A program made the position numbers and the translations under genes. A stretch of DNA of 34,606 bases from an uncultured Oscillospiraceae bacterium (GTDB lineage: Bacteria; Bacillota; Clostridia; Oscillospirales; Oscillospiraceae): NCBI GenBank assembly GCA_900763965.1, contig CAAFMG010000163.1, positions 1-34,606 of the forward strand, in the 5' to 3' direction. Within the stretch, counting starts at the first letter, position 1. Every line of letters begins with the position of its first letter. The notes under the pieces are model-generated. The model searched no databases. It saw only the letters and a program-made list of their open reading frames with translations, and had not been told where the DNA came from. Positions 1 through 7,548 of this stretch are shown here, in pieces.

Positions 1-12
1 AATATAGCGCAG

Positions 13-62
13 CCGTTGCCAGCGCAAGCTGGCTTACGGATGCGGCATACTCCTTGCGAGTA
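13..62 (+). other. two hairpins in the leader upstream of purC
   Basis: Positions 13-39 fold into a hairpin: GCCAGC (18-23) and GCTGGC (28-33) close a GCAA tetraloop of the GNRA type, extended by CCGT (13-16) with ACGG (36-39). A second small hairpin pairs TACTC (48-52) with GAGTA (58-62). No T-run follows, so these are not obvious terminators. I could not match them to a purine, PRPP or ZTP riboswitch. They may be the 3' part of a structure that begins outside the window. The rest of 63-198 holds only a weak promoter-like TTGTTT/TATAAA pair (152-157 and 176-181). Confidence 0.3.
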
Positions 63-213
63 CATACAGTATTCCCTCATTTTCCAAACCTTGCCTGGAA
101 GCAAAATCTTTCGCCGTCAGCTCTTGCCGATTTCATCAGAGTTTCCCTAATTTGTTTTCCCAATAAACCATTCCATATAAACATTTTTTCACTAAGAGAA
201 AGAGGTACTAACC

Positions 214-903
214 ATGGAAAATCTCAAGCTGCTGTACACCGGTAAGACCAAGAATGTTTACGCCCTGCCCAACGGCAACTGCCTGCTGAAGTTCAAGGAC
301 GACTGCACCGGCAAGGACGGTGTGTTCGATCCCGGCGAGAACTCCGTCGGTCTGACCATTGAAGGTGTGGGCGATGTGAACCTGCGCATGAGCATCTACT
401 TCTTCGAGAAGATCAATGCCGCCGGTATCCGCACCCATTACGTCAGCGCCAACCTGGACGACACCACCATGGAAGTGCTGCCCGCCAAGGTTTTCGGCAA
501 GGGTCTGGAAGTCATCTGCCGTTACAAGGCCGTGGGCTCCTTCTACCGCCGCTACTCCGACTACTGCACCCTGGGTCAGGATCTGCCTGCCTATGTGGAG
601 ACCACCTTTAAGAACGACGCAAAGGGCGATCCCCTGGTCACCAAGGACGGCCTGGTGGATCTGGGCGTGATGACCGCTGAGCAGTACGACTCCCTGAAGG
701 CTCAGACCCAGGCCATCACCAAGATTGTTGCCGATGATCTGAAGGCCAAGGGCCTGGATCTGTACGACATCAAGTTTGAGTTCGGCTACGATTCCCAGGG
801 CAAGGTTATGCTGATCGACGAAATCGCCTCCGGCAATATGCGCGTCTACAAGGACGGCGAATATGTGGATCCCATGACTCTGAACAAGCTGTTCTTCGCC
901 TAA
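214..903 (+). CDS. purC: phosphoribosylaminoimidazole-succinocarboxamide synthase (SAICAR synthetase)
   Basis: This cytosolic enzyme joins CAIR to aspartate with ATP to make SAICAR in de novo purine synthesis. The 229-residue protein begins MENLKLLYTGKTKNVY, the family's ATP-binding N terminus. It continues with the conserved EVICRYKAVGSFYRRY block (about residues 98-113) and the DIKFEFGY...LIDEIASGNMR segment near the C terminus, which holds metal and ATP ligands. The length is normal for the short bacterial form. An AGAAAGAGG ribosome binding site precedes the ATG. It is the first purine gene visible; purE, which usually precedes purC, is not in the window. A strong terminator-like hairpin follows the stop codon. 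Confidence 0.96.
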   Translation: MENLKLLYTGKTKNVYALPNGNCLLKFKDDCTGKDGVFDPGENSVGLTIEGVGDVNLRMSIYFFEKINAAGIRTHYVSANLDDTTMEVLPAKVFGKGLEVICRYKAVGSFYRRYSDYCTLGQDLPAYVETTFKNDAKGDPLVTKDGLVDLGVMTAEQYDSLKAQTQAITKIVADDLKAKGLDLYDIKFEFGYDSQGKVMLIDEIASGNMRVYKDGEYVDPMTLNKLFFA

Positions 904-912
904 CTTTTTCAT

Positions 913-951
913 ATCAGGGGCGGCAAATCCCTGCCGTCCCTGATTGTTTTT
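913..951 (+). terminator. intrinsic terminator or attenuator between purC and purF
   Basis: Positions 913-925 pair with 932-944 in a 13-bp stem with a single G-T wobble and a 6-nt loop (926-931). TGTTTTT (945-951) follows at once, which is a textbook Rho-independent terminator. Only 31 nt separate it from the purF start, too little for a full promoter after it. It is therefore more likely a partial terminator within the operon than an operon end. Confidence 0.75.
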
Positions 952-982
952 CTCAGATTTACTCTCTAAGGAGGAGATTCCT

Positions 983-2404
983 ATGGGTGGCTTCTTCGGA
1001 GCTGTGTCCCGCAATAACTGTAAATACGATGTGTTCTTCGGAACCGACTACCACTCCCACCTGGGCACCAAGCGGGGTGGTATGGCTGTTTATGACGCGG
1101 AAAAGGGCTTCCAGCGTCAGATTCACAACATTGAAAATACCCCCTTCCGCACCAAATTCGAGGAAGATATGGACACCATGGACGGCCAGGCCGGTCTGGG
1201 CTGTATCTCCGATACCGACCCCCAGCCCCTGCTGGTGCGCAGTCACCTGGGTCTGTTTGCCATCAGCACCGTGGGCATCATCACCAACGCCGAGGAACTG
1301 GTTGACCGGATCTTCTCCGGCCCCGGTCACTACTTCATGGCCCTGTCCTCCGGCAAGGTCAACGCCAATGAGCTGATCGCCGCCCTGATCAACCGCTGTG
1401 ACAATCTGGTGGACGGCATCCGCTACGCCCAGAGCCTGGTGGAAGGCTCCATCACCATCCTGCTGCTGACCCCCCAGGGCATCATCGCCGCCCGGGACAC
1501 CCTGGGCCGTCTGCCCATTGTGGTGGGTCAGAAGGAGGATGCCTGCTGCATCGCCATGGAGTCCTTTGCCTGCCAGAAGCTGGGCTACCGCACCTGCTAT
1601 AATTTGCAGCCCAGCGAGATTGTTCAGATCACTGCCAACGGCTACACCCAGCTGTCCGCCCCCGGCGATAAGATGCGGATCTGCGCCTTCCTGTGGACAT
1701 ACTACGGCTACCCCAACTCCAACTACGAGGGTGTCAACGTAGAGGTCATGCGCTACAACAACGGCAAGATCATGGCCCGGGATGAAATGGAGCGGGGTAC
1801 CTTCCCCGATGTGGACTATGTGGCCGGTGTGCCCGACTCCGGCGTGCCCCACGCCATTGGCTACGCCAACCAGACCCAAAAGCCCTTCGCCCGTCCCTTC
1901 GTCAAGTACACCCCCACCTGGTCCCGTTCCTTCATCCCCTCCAATCAGGAGATGCGCAACCTGGTGGCAGAAATGAAGCAGATTCCTGTGCCTGAGCTCA
2001 TCGAGGGTAAGAAGCTGCTGTTGGTGGATGACTCCATCGTTCGGGGCACCCAGCTGCGGGAGACGGTGGAATTTTTGTACCAGTCCGGCGCCAAGGAAGT
2101 CCACATGCGCTCTGCCTGCCCTCCCATTATGTACGCCTGCAAGTACCTGAACTTCTCCCGCTCCAACTCCGACATGGAGCTGCTGACCCGGCGCACCATT
2201 CAGCGTCTGGAGGGCGAGGAGGGCCAGAAGCATCTGGAGGAATACGCCGACTGCACCACCCCCCGGGGTCAGTGTATGCTCAACGCCATCTGCAAGGAAA
2301 TGGGCTTTGACTCCCTGGGCTATCAGAGCCTGGACGGCCTGCTGGAGGCCATCGGCCTCCCCCGCGACAAGGTCTGCACCTACTGCTGGACCGGCAAGGA
2401 ATAA
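983..2404 (+). CDS. purF: PurF-like amidophosphoribosyltransferase with degenerate glutaminase domain
   Basis: PurF makes phosphoribosylamine from PRPP, the first step of purine synthesis. The ATG at 983 follows AAGGAGGA (968-975) and gives 473 residues; an upstream TTG at 944 lacks this site. The C-terminal half is a typical phosphoribosyltransferase: VPDSG (283-287), the PRPP loop LLVDDSIVRGTQ (346-357) and the PurF ending DSLGYQSLDGLLEAIGLP. Cysteines at 234, 386, 465 and 468 match in order the four Fe-S ligands of B. subtilis PurF. The N-terminal domain starts MGGFFGAV where active PurF starts CGxFG, so the nucleophilic cysteine is glycine. The HRGQ, RYST and HNGN motifs are also lost. 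I infer that it uses free ammonia or ammonia from a partner. The operon position supports a purine role. Confidence 0.85.
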   Translation: MGGFFGAVSRNNCKYDVFFGTDYHSHLGTKRGGMAVYDAEKGFQRQIHNIENTPFRTKFEEDMDTMDGQAGLGCISDTDPQPLLVRSHLGLFAISTVGIITNAEELVDRIFSGPGHYFMALSSGKVNANELIAALINRCDNLVDGIRYAQSLVEGSITILLLTPQGIIAARDTLGRLPIVVGQKEDACCIAMESFACQKLGYRTCYNLQPSEIVQITANGYTQLSAPGDKMRICAFLWTYYGYPNSNYEGVNVEVMRYNNGKIMARDEMERGTFPDVDYVAGVPDSGVPHAIGYANQTQKPFARPFVKYTPTWSRSFIPSNQEMRNLVAEMKQIPVPELIEGKKLLLVDDSIVRGTQLRETVEFLYQSGAKEVHMRSACPPIMYACKYLNFSRSNSDMELLTRRTIQRLEGEEGQKHLEEYADCTTPRGQCMLNAICKEMGFDSLGYQSLDGLLEAIGLPRDKVCTYCWTGKE

Positions 2405-2506
2405 CCAGCCTCTGCCGCCAGGCAAATCTTTTCTTCTGCCCGCCGGAAGCATCTTCCCAGGACAGCCAAATCAACAGTCAACACCGCGCAATTTCGTCTG
2501 CGGACA

Positions 2507-2529
2507 GCAGCGGATCCTTTTTCCGCTGC
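2507..2529 (+). other. hairpin in the purF-purM gap
   Basis: GCAGCGGA (2507-2514) and TCCGCTGC (2522-2529) form a perfect 8-bp stem with a 7-nt loop in the 185-nt gap between purF and purM. No T-run follows, so it is not a convincing terminator. It could be an RNA-processing or stability element. The rest of the gap shows nothing I can assign apart from the purM ribosome binding site. Confidence 0.4.
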
Positions 2530-2589
2530 CCCTTGCCTAATTGTGCGGTGCTGCCATAAAGTTTCATAATGAAAAAAGGAGCTTATACC

Positions 2590-3642
2590 ATGGATCACAA
2601 GAATTCCTATTCCGCCAGCTACGCTGCCGCCGGTGTGGACATCACCGCCGGATACCGGGCCGTGGAGCTGATGAAAAAGCACATCAGCCGCACCCGTAAT
2701 GAGGGCTGCCTGGATGACCTGGGCGGCTTTGGCGGCTGCTTCGGCCTGTCTCTGGCCGGAATGGAGGAGCCGGTTCTGGTCTCCGGCACCGATGGCTGCG
2801 GCACCAAGGTCAAGCTGGCCATCCTCATGGACAAGCACGACACCATCGGCATCGACGCCGTGGCCATGTGCGTCAACGACATCATCTGCGTGGGCGCAAA
2901 GCCCCTGTTCTTCCTGGACTACATCGCCTGCGGCAAGAACGTGCCGGAAAAGATCGCCCAGATCGTCGGCGGCGTTGCCGAGGGCTGTGTCCAGTCCGGT
3001 GCTGCCCTGATCGGCGGCGAAACTGCCGAGCATCCCGGCATGATGCCCGCCGAGGACTACGACCTGGCCGGCTTTGCCGTGGGTATCGTGGATAAGAAGA
3101 AGATCCTGGATAACACCCGTATGGCTGCCGGAGACGTGGTCATCGCCCTGCCCTCCACCGGCATTCACTCCAACGGCTTCAGCCTGTGCCGGAAGGTCTT
3201 CGACATCGACAACAACAACCCCGCGCTGTACACTGCCAGAGAGGAGCTGGGCGGCAAGTCCATCGCTGAGGCGCTGCTGGTGCCCACCAAGATCTATGTC
3301 AAGCCCATTCTGGCACTGCTGGATCGGGTGGATGTCAAGGGCATCAGCCACATCACCGGCGGCGGCTTCTATGAGAACGTTCCCCGCTCCATTCCCGACG
3401 GCCTGTGCGCCAGAATCCGCAAGAGCGACATTCGGGTGCTGCCCATTTTCGATGTGATCGCCAGCTGGGGCAATATCCCTGAGCGGGATATGTACAACAC
3501 CTACAACATGGGCGTTGGCATGAGCGTGGTGGTTCCCGCCGACCAGGCAGACACCGCACTGGCCTGCCTGAAGGAAAACGGCATTGATGCCTACGTCATC
3601 GGCAAGATCGAAGCCGGTGAAGAAAAGGTGATCCTGGAATGA
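2590..3642 (+). CDS. purM: phosphoribosylformylglycinamidine cyclo-ligase (AIR synthetase)
   Basis: PurM uses ATP to close the imidazole ring of FGAM, giving AIR. I chose the ATG at 2590 (MDHKNSYSASYAAAGVDI) because AAAGGAG ends at 2581, 8 nt upstream; an in-frame ATG at 2569 has no such site. The 350-residue length is normal. Family marks include YAAAGVDI at the N terminus, the glycine-rich GTDGCGTKVKLA segment, NDIICVGAKPLFFLDYIACG in the ATP-binding region, GGETAEHPGM, and SNGFSL followed by HITGGGFYENVPR. It overlaps purN by 4 nt (ATGA), so the two are probably translationally coupled. Confidence 0.97.
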   Translation: MDHKNSYSASYAAAGVDITAGYRAVELMKKHISRTRNEGCLDDLGGFGGCFGLSLAGMEEPVLVSGTDGCGTKVKLAILMDKHDTIGIDAVAMCVNDIICVGAKPLFFLDYIACGKNVPEKIAQIVGGVAEGCVQSGAALIGGETAEHPGMMPAEDYDLAGFAVGIVDKKKILDNTRMAAGDVVIALPSTGIHSNGFSLCRKVFDIDNNNPALYTAREELGGKSIAEALLVPTKIYVKPILALLDRVDVKGISHITGGGFYENVPRSIPDGLCARIRKSDIRVLPIFDVIASWGNIPERDMYNTYNMGVGMSVVVPADQADTALACLKENGIDAYVIGKIEAGEEKVILE

Positions 3643-4232
3643 AAAAGAGGATAGCGGTTCTGGTCTCCGGCGGCGGCACCAACCTGCAGGCCCTGCTGGA
3701 AGCGGAAGCGGCAGGTAAGATCCCCCACGGCGAAATCGCCATGGTCATCTCCAATAACCCCAACGCCTACGCCCTGGAGCGGGCAAAGAACTTCGGCGTT
3801 CCCGCTGCGGTGATCAACAAAAAGGAGCTGGGCTCCCAGGCCGCCTTTGAAGCACAGCTCCAGGCGGTTCTGGAGCGCAACGGCACTGACCTGATCATTC
3901 TGGCAGGCTTCATGTGCATCCTGTCCCAGAATTTCACCGCCAAGTGGCCCAAGCGGATCATCAATGTCCACCCCTCCCTGATCCCCAGCTTCTGCGGTGA
4001 GGGCTTCTACGGACTGCGGGTACACCAGGCCGCTCTGGACTACGGCGTAAAGGTCACCGGCGCCACCGTTCACTTTGTCAATGAAATTCCCGACGGCGGC
4101 GAGATCATCGCCCAGAAGGCTGTGGATATTCAGCCCGGAGACACCCCCGAGACCCTGCAGCGCCGGGTCATGGAGCAGGCCGAATGGATCCTGCTGCCCC
4201 AGGCTGCCGAAACCGTCTGTGCACAACTGTAA
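3639..4232 (+). CDS. purN: phosphoribosylglycinamide formyltransferase, folate-dependent
   Basis: PurN moves a formyl group from 10-formyl-tetrahydrofolate to GAR, giving FGAR. The 197-residue protein opens with VLVSGGGTNLQALL, the phosphate-binding loop. It carries the catalytic asparagine and histidine in INVHPSLIPSF (N109, H111) and the aspartate in IPDGGEII (D152), preceded by TGATVHFV. The start lies in the ATGA overlap with purM. IMP cyclohydrolase follows after 12 nt. Length and active site look intact. Confidence 0.96.
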   Translation: MKKRIAVLVSGGGTNLQALLEAEAAGKIPHGEIAMVISNNPNAYALERAKNFGVPAAVINKKELGSQAAFEAQLQAVLERNGTDLIILAGFMCILSQNFTAKWPKRIINVHPSLIPSFCGEGFYGLRVHQAALDYGVKVTGATVHFVNEIPDGGEIIAQKAVDIQPGDTPETLQRRVMEQAEWILLPQAAETVCAQL

Positions 4233-4244
4233 AGGAGAGAGTAT

Positions 4245-4958
4245 ATGAACGTCTACGAAATTTCCTCCATGGCCGACCGTCTGGCAGGCAACACCTATCC
4301 CGGCCGGGGCATTGTCCTGGGCGTCACCCCTGACGGCAAGCAGGCCGTCGCCGCCTATTTCATCATGGGCCGCTCCGTCAACTCCCGCAACCGCATCTTC
4401 TGTCAGGAGCCGGACGGCATCCGCACCCAGGCCCACGATCCTTCCCTGATGAAGGATCCCCATCTGATCATCTACCATCCCGTCCGGGAAGCCGGAAGCG
4501 GCCTGATCGTCACCAACGGTGACCAGACCGACACCATCTGGGAGTTCCTGAGCCGGGGCGAAAGCTGGGAAGCTGCCCTGCGCACCCGTCAGTTTGAGGA
4601 TGACGGCCCCAACTGGACCCCCCGCATCTCCGGCATCCAGGCGAACGACGGCAGCTATAAGATGTCCATCCTGAAGGCCGCCGATCCTGAGGGTCATCAC
4701 TGCGCCCGGTTCTTCTGGGAGTACCCCGCCACCGCCGGTCTGGGCCACTTCCTGCACACCTATGTCTGCGACGGAAATCCCGTGATCCCCACCTTCCAGG
4801 GAGAGCCGGAGCGGGTGTCCATCCCCGCCGACATTGACGTCTTCACCCAGGAGCTGTGGGAGAACCTCAATGCCGACAACAAGATCTCCCTGTTCGTCCG
4901 CTACACCGATCTGGAAACCGGTGCCCATTGCCAGCGCATCATCAACAAACACTGCTGA
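4245..4958 (+). CDS. purO: IMP cyclohydrolase, archaeal PurO type
   Basis: This should close FAICAR to IMP, the last step of the pathway. The 237-residue protein (MNVYEISSMADRLAGNTYPGRGI) does not resemble the MGS-like cyclohydrolase half of bacterial PurH. It matches what I know of the PurO family, first described in archaea: PGRGIVLG, YFIMGRSVNSRNRIF, and NGDQTDTIWEFL near the middle. It is followed after 15 nt by a formyltransferase that lacks its own cyclohydrolase domain, which strongly supports the assignment. An AAAGGAGAG site precedes the ATG. Family assignment is from memory of the motifs. Confidence 0.85.
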   Translation: MNVYEISSMADRLAGNTYPGRGIVLGVTPDGKQAVAAYFIMGRSVNSRNRIFCQEPDGIRTQAHDPSLMKDPHLIIYHPVREAGSGLIVTNGDQTDTIWEFLSRGESWEAALRTRQFEDDGPNWTPRISGIQANDGSYKMSILKAADPEGHHCARFFWEYPATAGLGHFLHTYVCDGNPVIPTFQGEPERVSIPADIDVFTQELWENLNADNKISLFVRYTDLETGAHCQRIINKHC

Positions 4959-4973
4959 TTTTAGGAGGATATC

Positions 4974-6158
4974 ATGAAGGAATTTGAACTGAAATACGGC
5001 TGTAACCCCAACCAGAAGCCTGCCAAGATCTACATGGCTGACGGCAGCGACCTGCCCATCACCATTCTCAACGGCCGTCCCGGCTACATCAACTTTCTGG
5101 ATGCTTTCAACTCCTGGCAGCTGGTCAAGGAGCTGAAGGAAGCCACCGGCATGGTGGCCGCCACCTCCTTTAAGCACGTCTCCCCCACCTCCGCCGCCGT
5201 GGGCAAGCCCCTGAGCCAGGATCTGAAGAAGGCCTGCTTTGTCGATGACGTAGAAGGTCTGGATGAAAATCCCCTGGCCTGCGCCTATGCCCGTGCCAGA
5301 GGCACCGACCGGATGTGCTCCTTCGGTGACTGGGTGGCGCTGAGCGACCAGTGCGATGCCATGACCGCCAGCCTGATCGCCCGGGAAGTCTCCGACGGTG
5401 TCATCGCCCCCGGCTACACCGAGGAAGCGCTGGCCATTCTGAAAACCAAGCGCAAGGGCAACTACAATGTTGTGGCCATCGACCCTGACTATGTTCCCGC
5501 TGAGCAGGAGACCAAGCAGGTCTTCGGCATCACCTTCCAGCAGGGCCGCAACAACTTTAAGATCGGGCCCCAGCTGCTGGAGAACATCGTCACCGAGAAC
5601 AAGGAGCTGCCTGAGGATGCCAAGATCGACCTGATCGTGGCCCTCATCACCCTGAAATACACCCAGTCCAACTCCGTCTGCTTTTCCTGTGACGGTCAGG
5701 CCATCGGTGTGGGCGCAGGTCAGCAGTCCCGGATCCACTGCACCCGGCTGGCCGGCGGCAAGGCCGACACCTGGTTCCTGCGGCAGCATCCCAAGACCCT
5801 GGCTCTGCCCTTCCGGGAGGATCTGGGCCGTCCCAACCGGGACAACGTCATTGACGGCTACATCAACGGCAATGAAGAGGATGTCTGCGCCGACGGCATC
5901 TGGCAGAACTACTTCACCCGTCAGCCCGAACCTCTGACCCAGGAGGACAAGCGTCAGTGGCTGTCCACCCGCCAGAATGTGGCTCTGGGCTCCGATGCCT
6001 TCTTCCCCTTCTCCGACAACATCAAGCGGGCCTACGCCTCCGGTGTGAAGTACATCGCCGAGCCCGGCGGCTCCATCCGGGATGATCTGGTCATCGAGGA
6101 GTGCAACAAGCACGGCATCGTCATGGCCTTCACCGGTATGCGTCTGTTCCATCACTAA
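4974..6158 (+). CDS. purH: stand-alone AICAR formyltransferase (C-terminal domain of PurH)
   Basis: This transfers a formyl group from 10-formyl-tetrahydrofolate to AICAR, giving FAICAR. The 394 residues correspond to the C-terminal part of PurH alone (full PurH is about 510-590). The catalytic Lys-His pair is in ATSFKHVSP (K67, H68). Other family blocks are KTKRKGNYNVVAID, TLKYTQSNSVCF, IGVGAGQQSRIHC, DAFFPFSDNI and GGSIRDDLVIEECNKHGI, then AFTGMRLFHH at the end. The start has TAGGAGG upstream. The form without the MGS domain is sometimes called PurV. The missing activity is supplied by the preceding purO gene. Confidence 0.93.
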   Translation: MKEFELKYGCNPNQKPAKIYMADGSDLPITILNGRPGYINFLDAFNSWQLVKELKEATGMVAATSFKHVSPTSAAVGKPLSQDLKKACFVDDVEGLDENPLACAYARARGTDRMCSFGDWVALSDQCDAMTASLIAREVSDGVIAPGYTEEALAILKTKRKGNYNVVAIDPDYVPAEQETKQVFGITFQQGRNNFKIGPQLLENIVTENKELPEDAKIDLIVALITLKYTQSNSVCFSCDGQAIGVGAGQQSRIHCTRLAGGKADTWFLRQHPKTLALPFREDLGRPNRDNVIDGYINGNEEDVCADGIWQNYFTRQPEPLTQEDKRQWLSTRQNVALGSDAFFPFSDNIKRAYASGVKYIAEPGGSIRDDLVIEECNKHGIVMAFTGMRLFHH

Positions 6159-6172
6159 TCTGTTGTATGGAT

Positions 6173-6212
6173 CCGGGGGATCCACGGAGGATCCCCCGGT
6201 CTTAGCGTTTTT
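6173..6212 (+). terminator. hairpin with downstream T-run between purH and purD
   Basis: CCGGGGGATCC (6173-6183) pairs perfectly with GGATCCCCCGG (6189-6199) over 11 bp with a 5-nt loop. A TTTTT run sits at 6208-6212, 8 nt beyond the stem rather than touching it. It may act as a weak terminator, an attenuator or a transcript-processing barrier. purD begins 44 nt later. Confidence 0.5.
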
Positions 6213-6256
6213 CCGAAGCGTATCCGACACCATTGATGCAATGAGGAGTTTATATT

Positions 6257-7522
6257 ATGAAGCTTTTAGTCGTTGGCGGAGGCGGCCGTGAACACGCCAT
6301 CATCAAAAGTCTGAAAAAGAATCCCACCGTGGAAACCATCTTTGCCTGCCCCGGCAACGGCGGCATGATGGATGACGCCGTATGCACCGGCATCGGCGCC
6401 ACGGATCTTGATAAAATCGTAGCCTTTGCCGTGGAAAACGGGGTGGACTACGCTGTGGTAGCTCCCGACGATCCTCTGGTTCTGGGCTGCGTGGATGCAC
6501 TGACCGAAAAGGGCATCCCCTGCTTCGGCCCCAGAGCCAATGCTGCCATCATTGAAGGCAGCAAGGTTTTCTCCAAAAACCTCATGAAGAAGTACGGCAT
6601 CCCCACCGCTCAGTATGCGGTGTTCTCCGATTTGGATGCCGCCCTTGCCTATCTGGACACCGCTCCCATCCCCACAGTCATCAAGGCCGACGGCCTGGCT
6701 CTGGGCAAGGGTGTTATCATCGCCCAGACCCGGGAAGAGGCCAGGGAGGCCGTCCGGGATATGATCGCCGGAGGCCGCTTCGGCAAGTCCGGCAGCACCG
6801 TGGTCATTGAGGAATTCCTCACCGGCCCCGAAGTCTCCGTTCTGGCCTTCACCGACGGCAAGGTGGTCAAGCCCATGGTCTCCTCCATGGATCACAAGCG
6901 GGCCGGAGACGGCGATACCGGTCTGAATACCGGCGGTATGGGCACCATCGCCCCCAACCCCTACTACACCGCCGACATTGCCAAGGTCTGCATGGATACC
7001 ATTTTCCTGCCCACCATCCAGGCCATGAACGCCGAAGGCCGCAGCTTCCAGGGCTGCCTGTACTTTGGCCTGATGCTTACCCCCGACGGCCCCAAGGTCA
7101 TTGAGTACAACTGCCGCTTCGGCGATCCCGAGACCCAGGTGGTGCTGCCCCTGCTGGAAAGCGACCTGCTGACGGTGATGCAGGCCACCACCAACGGCAC
7201 CCTGGCTGACACCGAAGTGAAATTTGCCGACGGATGCGCCTGCTGCGTGATCTGGGCCTCTGCCGGCTATCCCCAGTCCTACAAGAAGGGCTTTGAGATC
7301 ACCATGACCCCGGAAGCCGCTGCCCACACCTTTGTTGCCGGCGGCAAGCTGGAAGATGGTAAGCTGCTGACCTCCGGCGGCCGGGTCACCGGCACCACTG
7401 CCGTGGCAGACACCCTGGAGCAGGCCATCCGGGAAGCCTACCGCATCAGCGACGGCGTTCGCTTTGAAGGCGCATACCGCCGCAGCGATATTGGACAGCG
7501 TGCTATGCAGGCACTGAAATAG
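6257..7522 (+). CDS. purD: phosphoribosylamine-glycine ligase (GAR synthetase)
   Basis: PurD is an ATP-grasp ligase that joins phosphoribosylamine to glycine. The 421-residue protein starts MKLLVVGGGGREHAI, the family N-terminal signature, followed by CPGNGGM. The ATP-grasp core holds IKADGLALGKGVIIA, VIEEFLTGPEVSVLAF, the MDHKRAGDGDTGLNTGGMG block, and the metal-binding end VIEYNCRFGDPETQVVLP. TGAGGAG precedes the ATG. Length is normal and no key motif is missing. It lies 98 nt after purH, the longest gap before purL, and that gap holds a strong hairpin. Confidence 0.97.
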   Translation: MKLLVVGGGGREHAIIKSLKKNPTVETIFACPGNGGMMDDAVCTGIGATDLDKIVAFAVENGVDYAVVAPDDPLVLGCVDALTEKGIPCFGPRANAAIIEGSKVFSKNLMKKYGIPTAQYAVFSDLDAALAYLDTAPIPTVIKADGLALGKGVIIAQTREEAREAVRDMIAGGRFGKSGSTVVIEEFLTGPEVSVLAFTDGKVVKPMVSSMDHKRAGDGDTGLNTGGMGTIAPNPYYTADIAKVCMDTIFLPTIQAMNAEGRSFQGCLYFGLMLTPDGPKVIEYNCRFGDPETQVVLPLLESDLLTVMQATTNGTLADTEVKFADGCACCVIWASAGYPQSYKKGFEITMTPEAAAHTFVAGGKLEDGKLLTSGGRVTGTTAVADTLEQAIREAYRISDGVRFEGAYRRSDIGQRAMQALK

Positions 7523-7548
7523 AAGATAGAAATCAGGAGGAATTTTCC

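Noticed and set aside
1..213. A purine, PRPP or ZTP riboswitch upstream of purC
   Set aside because: Two hairpins are visible but none of the conserved core sequences I know for these classes. The leader may also be cut by the window edge.
944..982. An upstream TTG start for purF adding 13 residues
   Set aside because: It lies in the terminator stem-loop region and has no ribosome binding site, while AAGGAGGA is ideally placed for the ATG at 983. The extension also does not restore an N-terminal cysteine.
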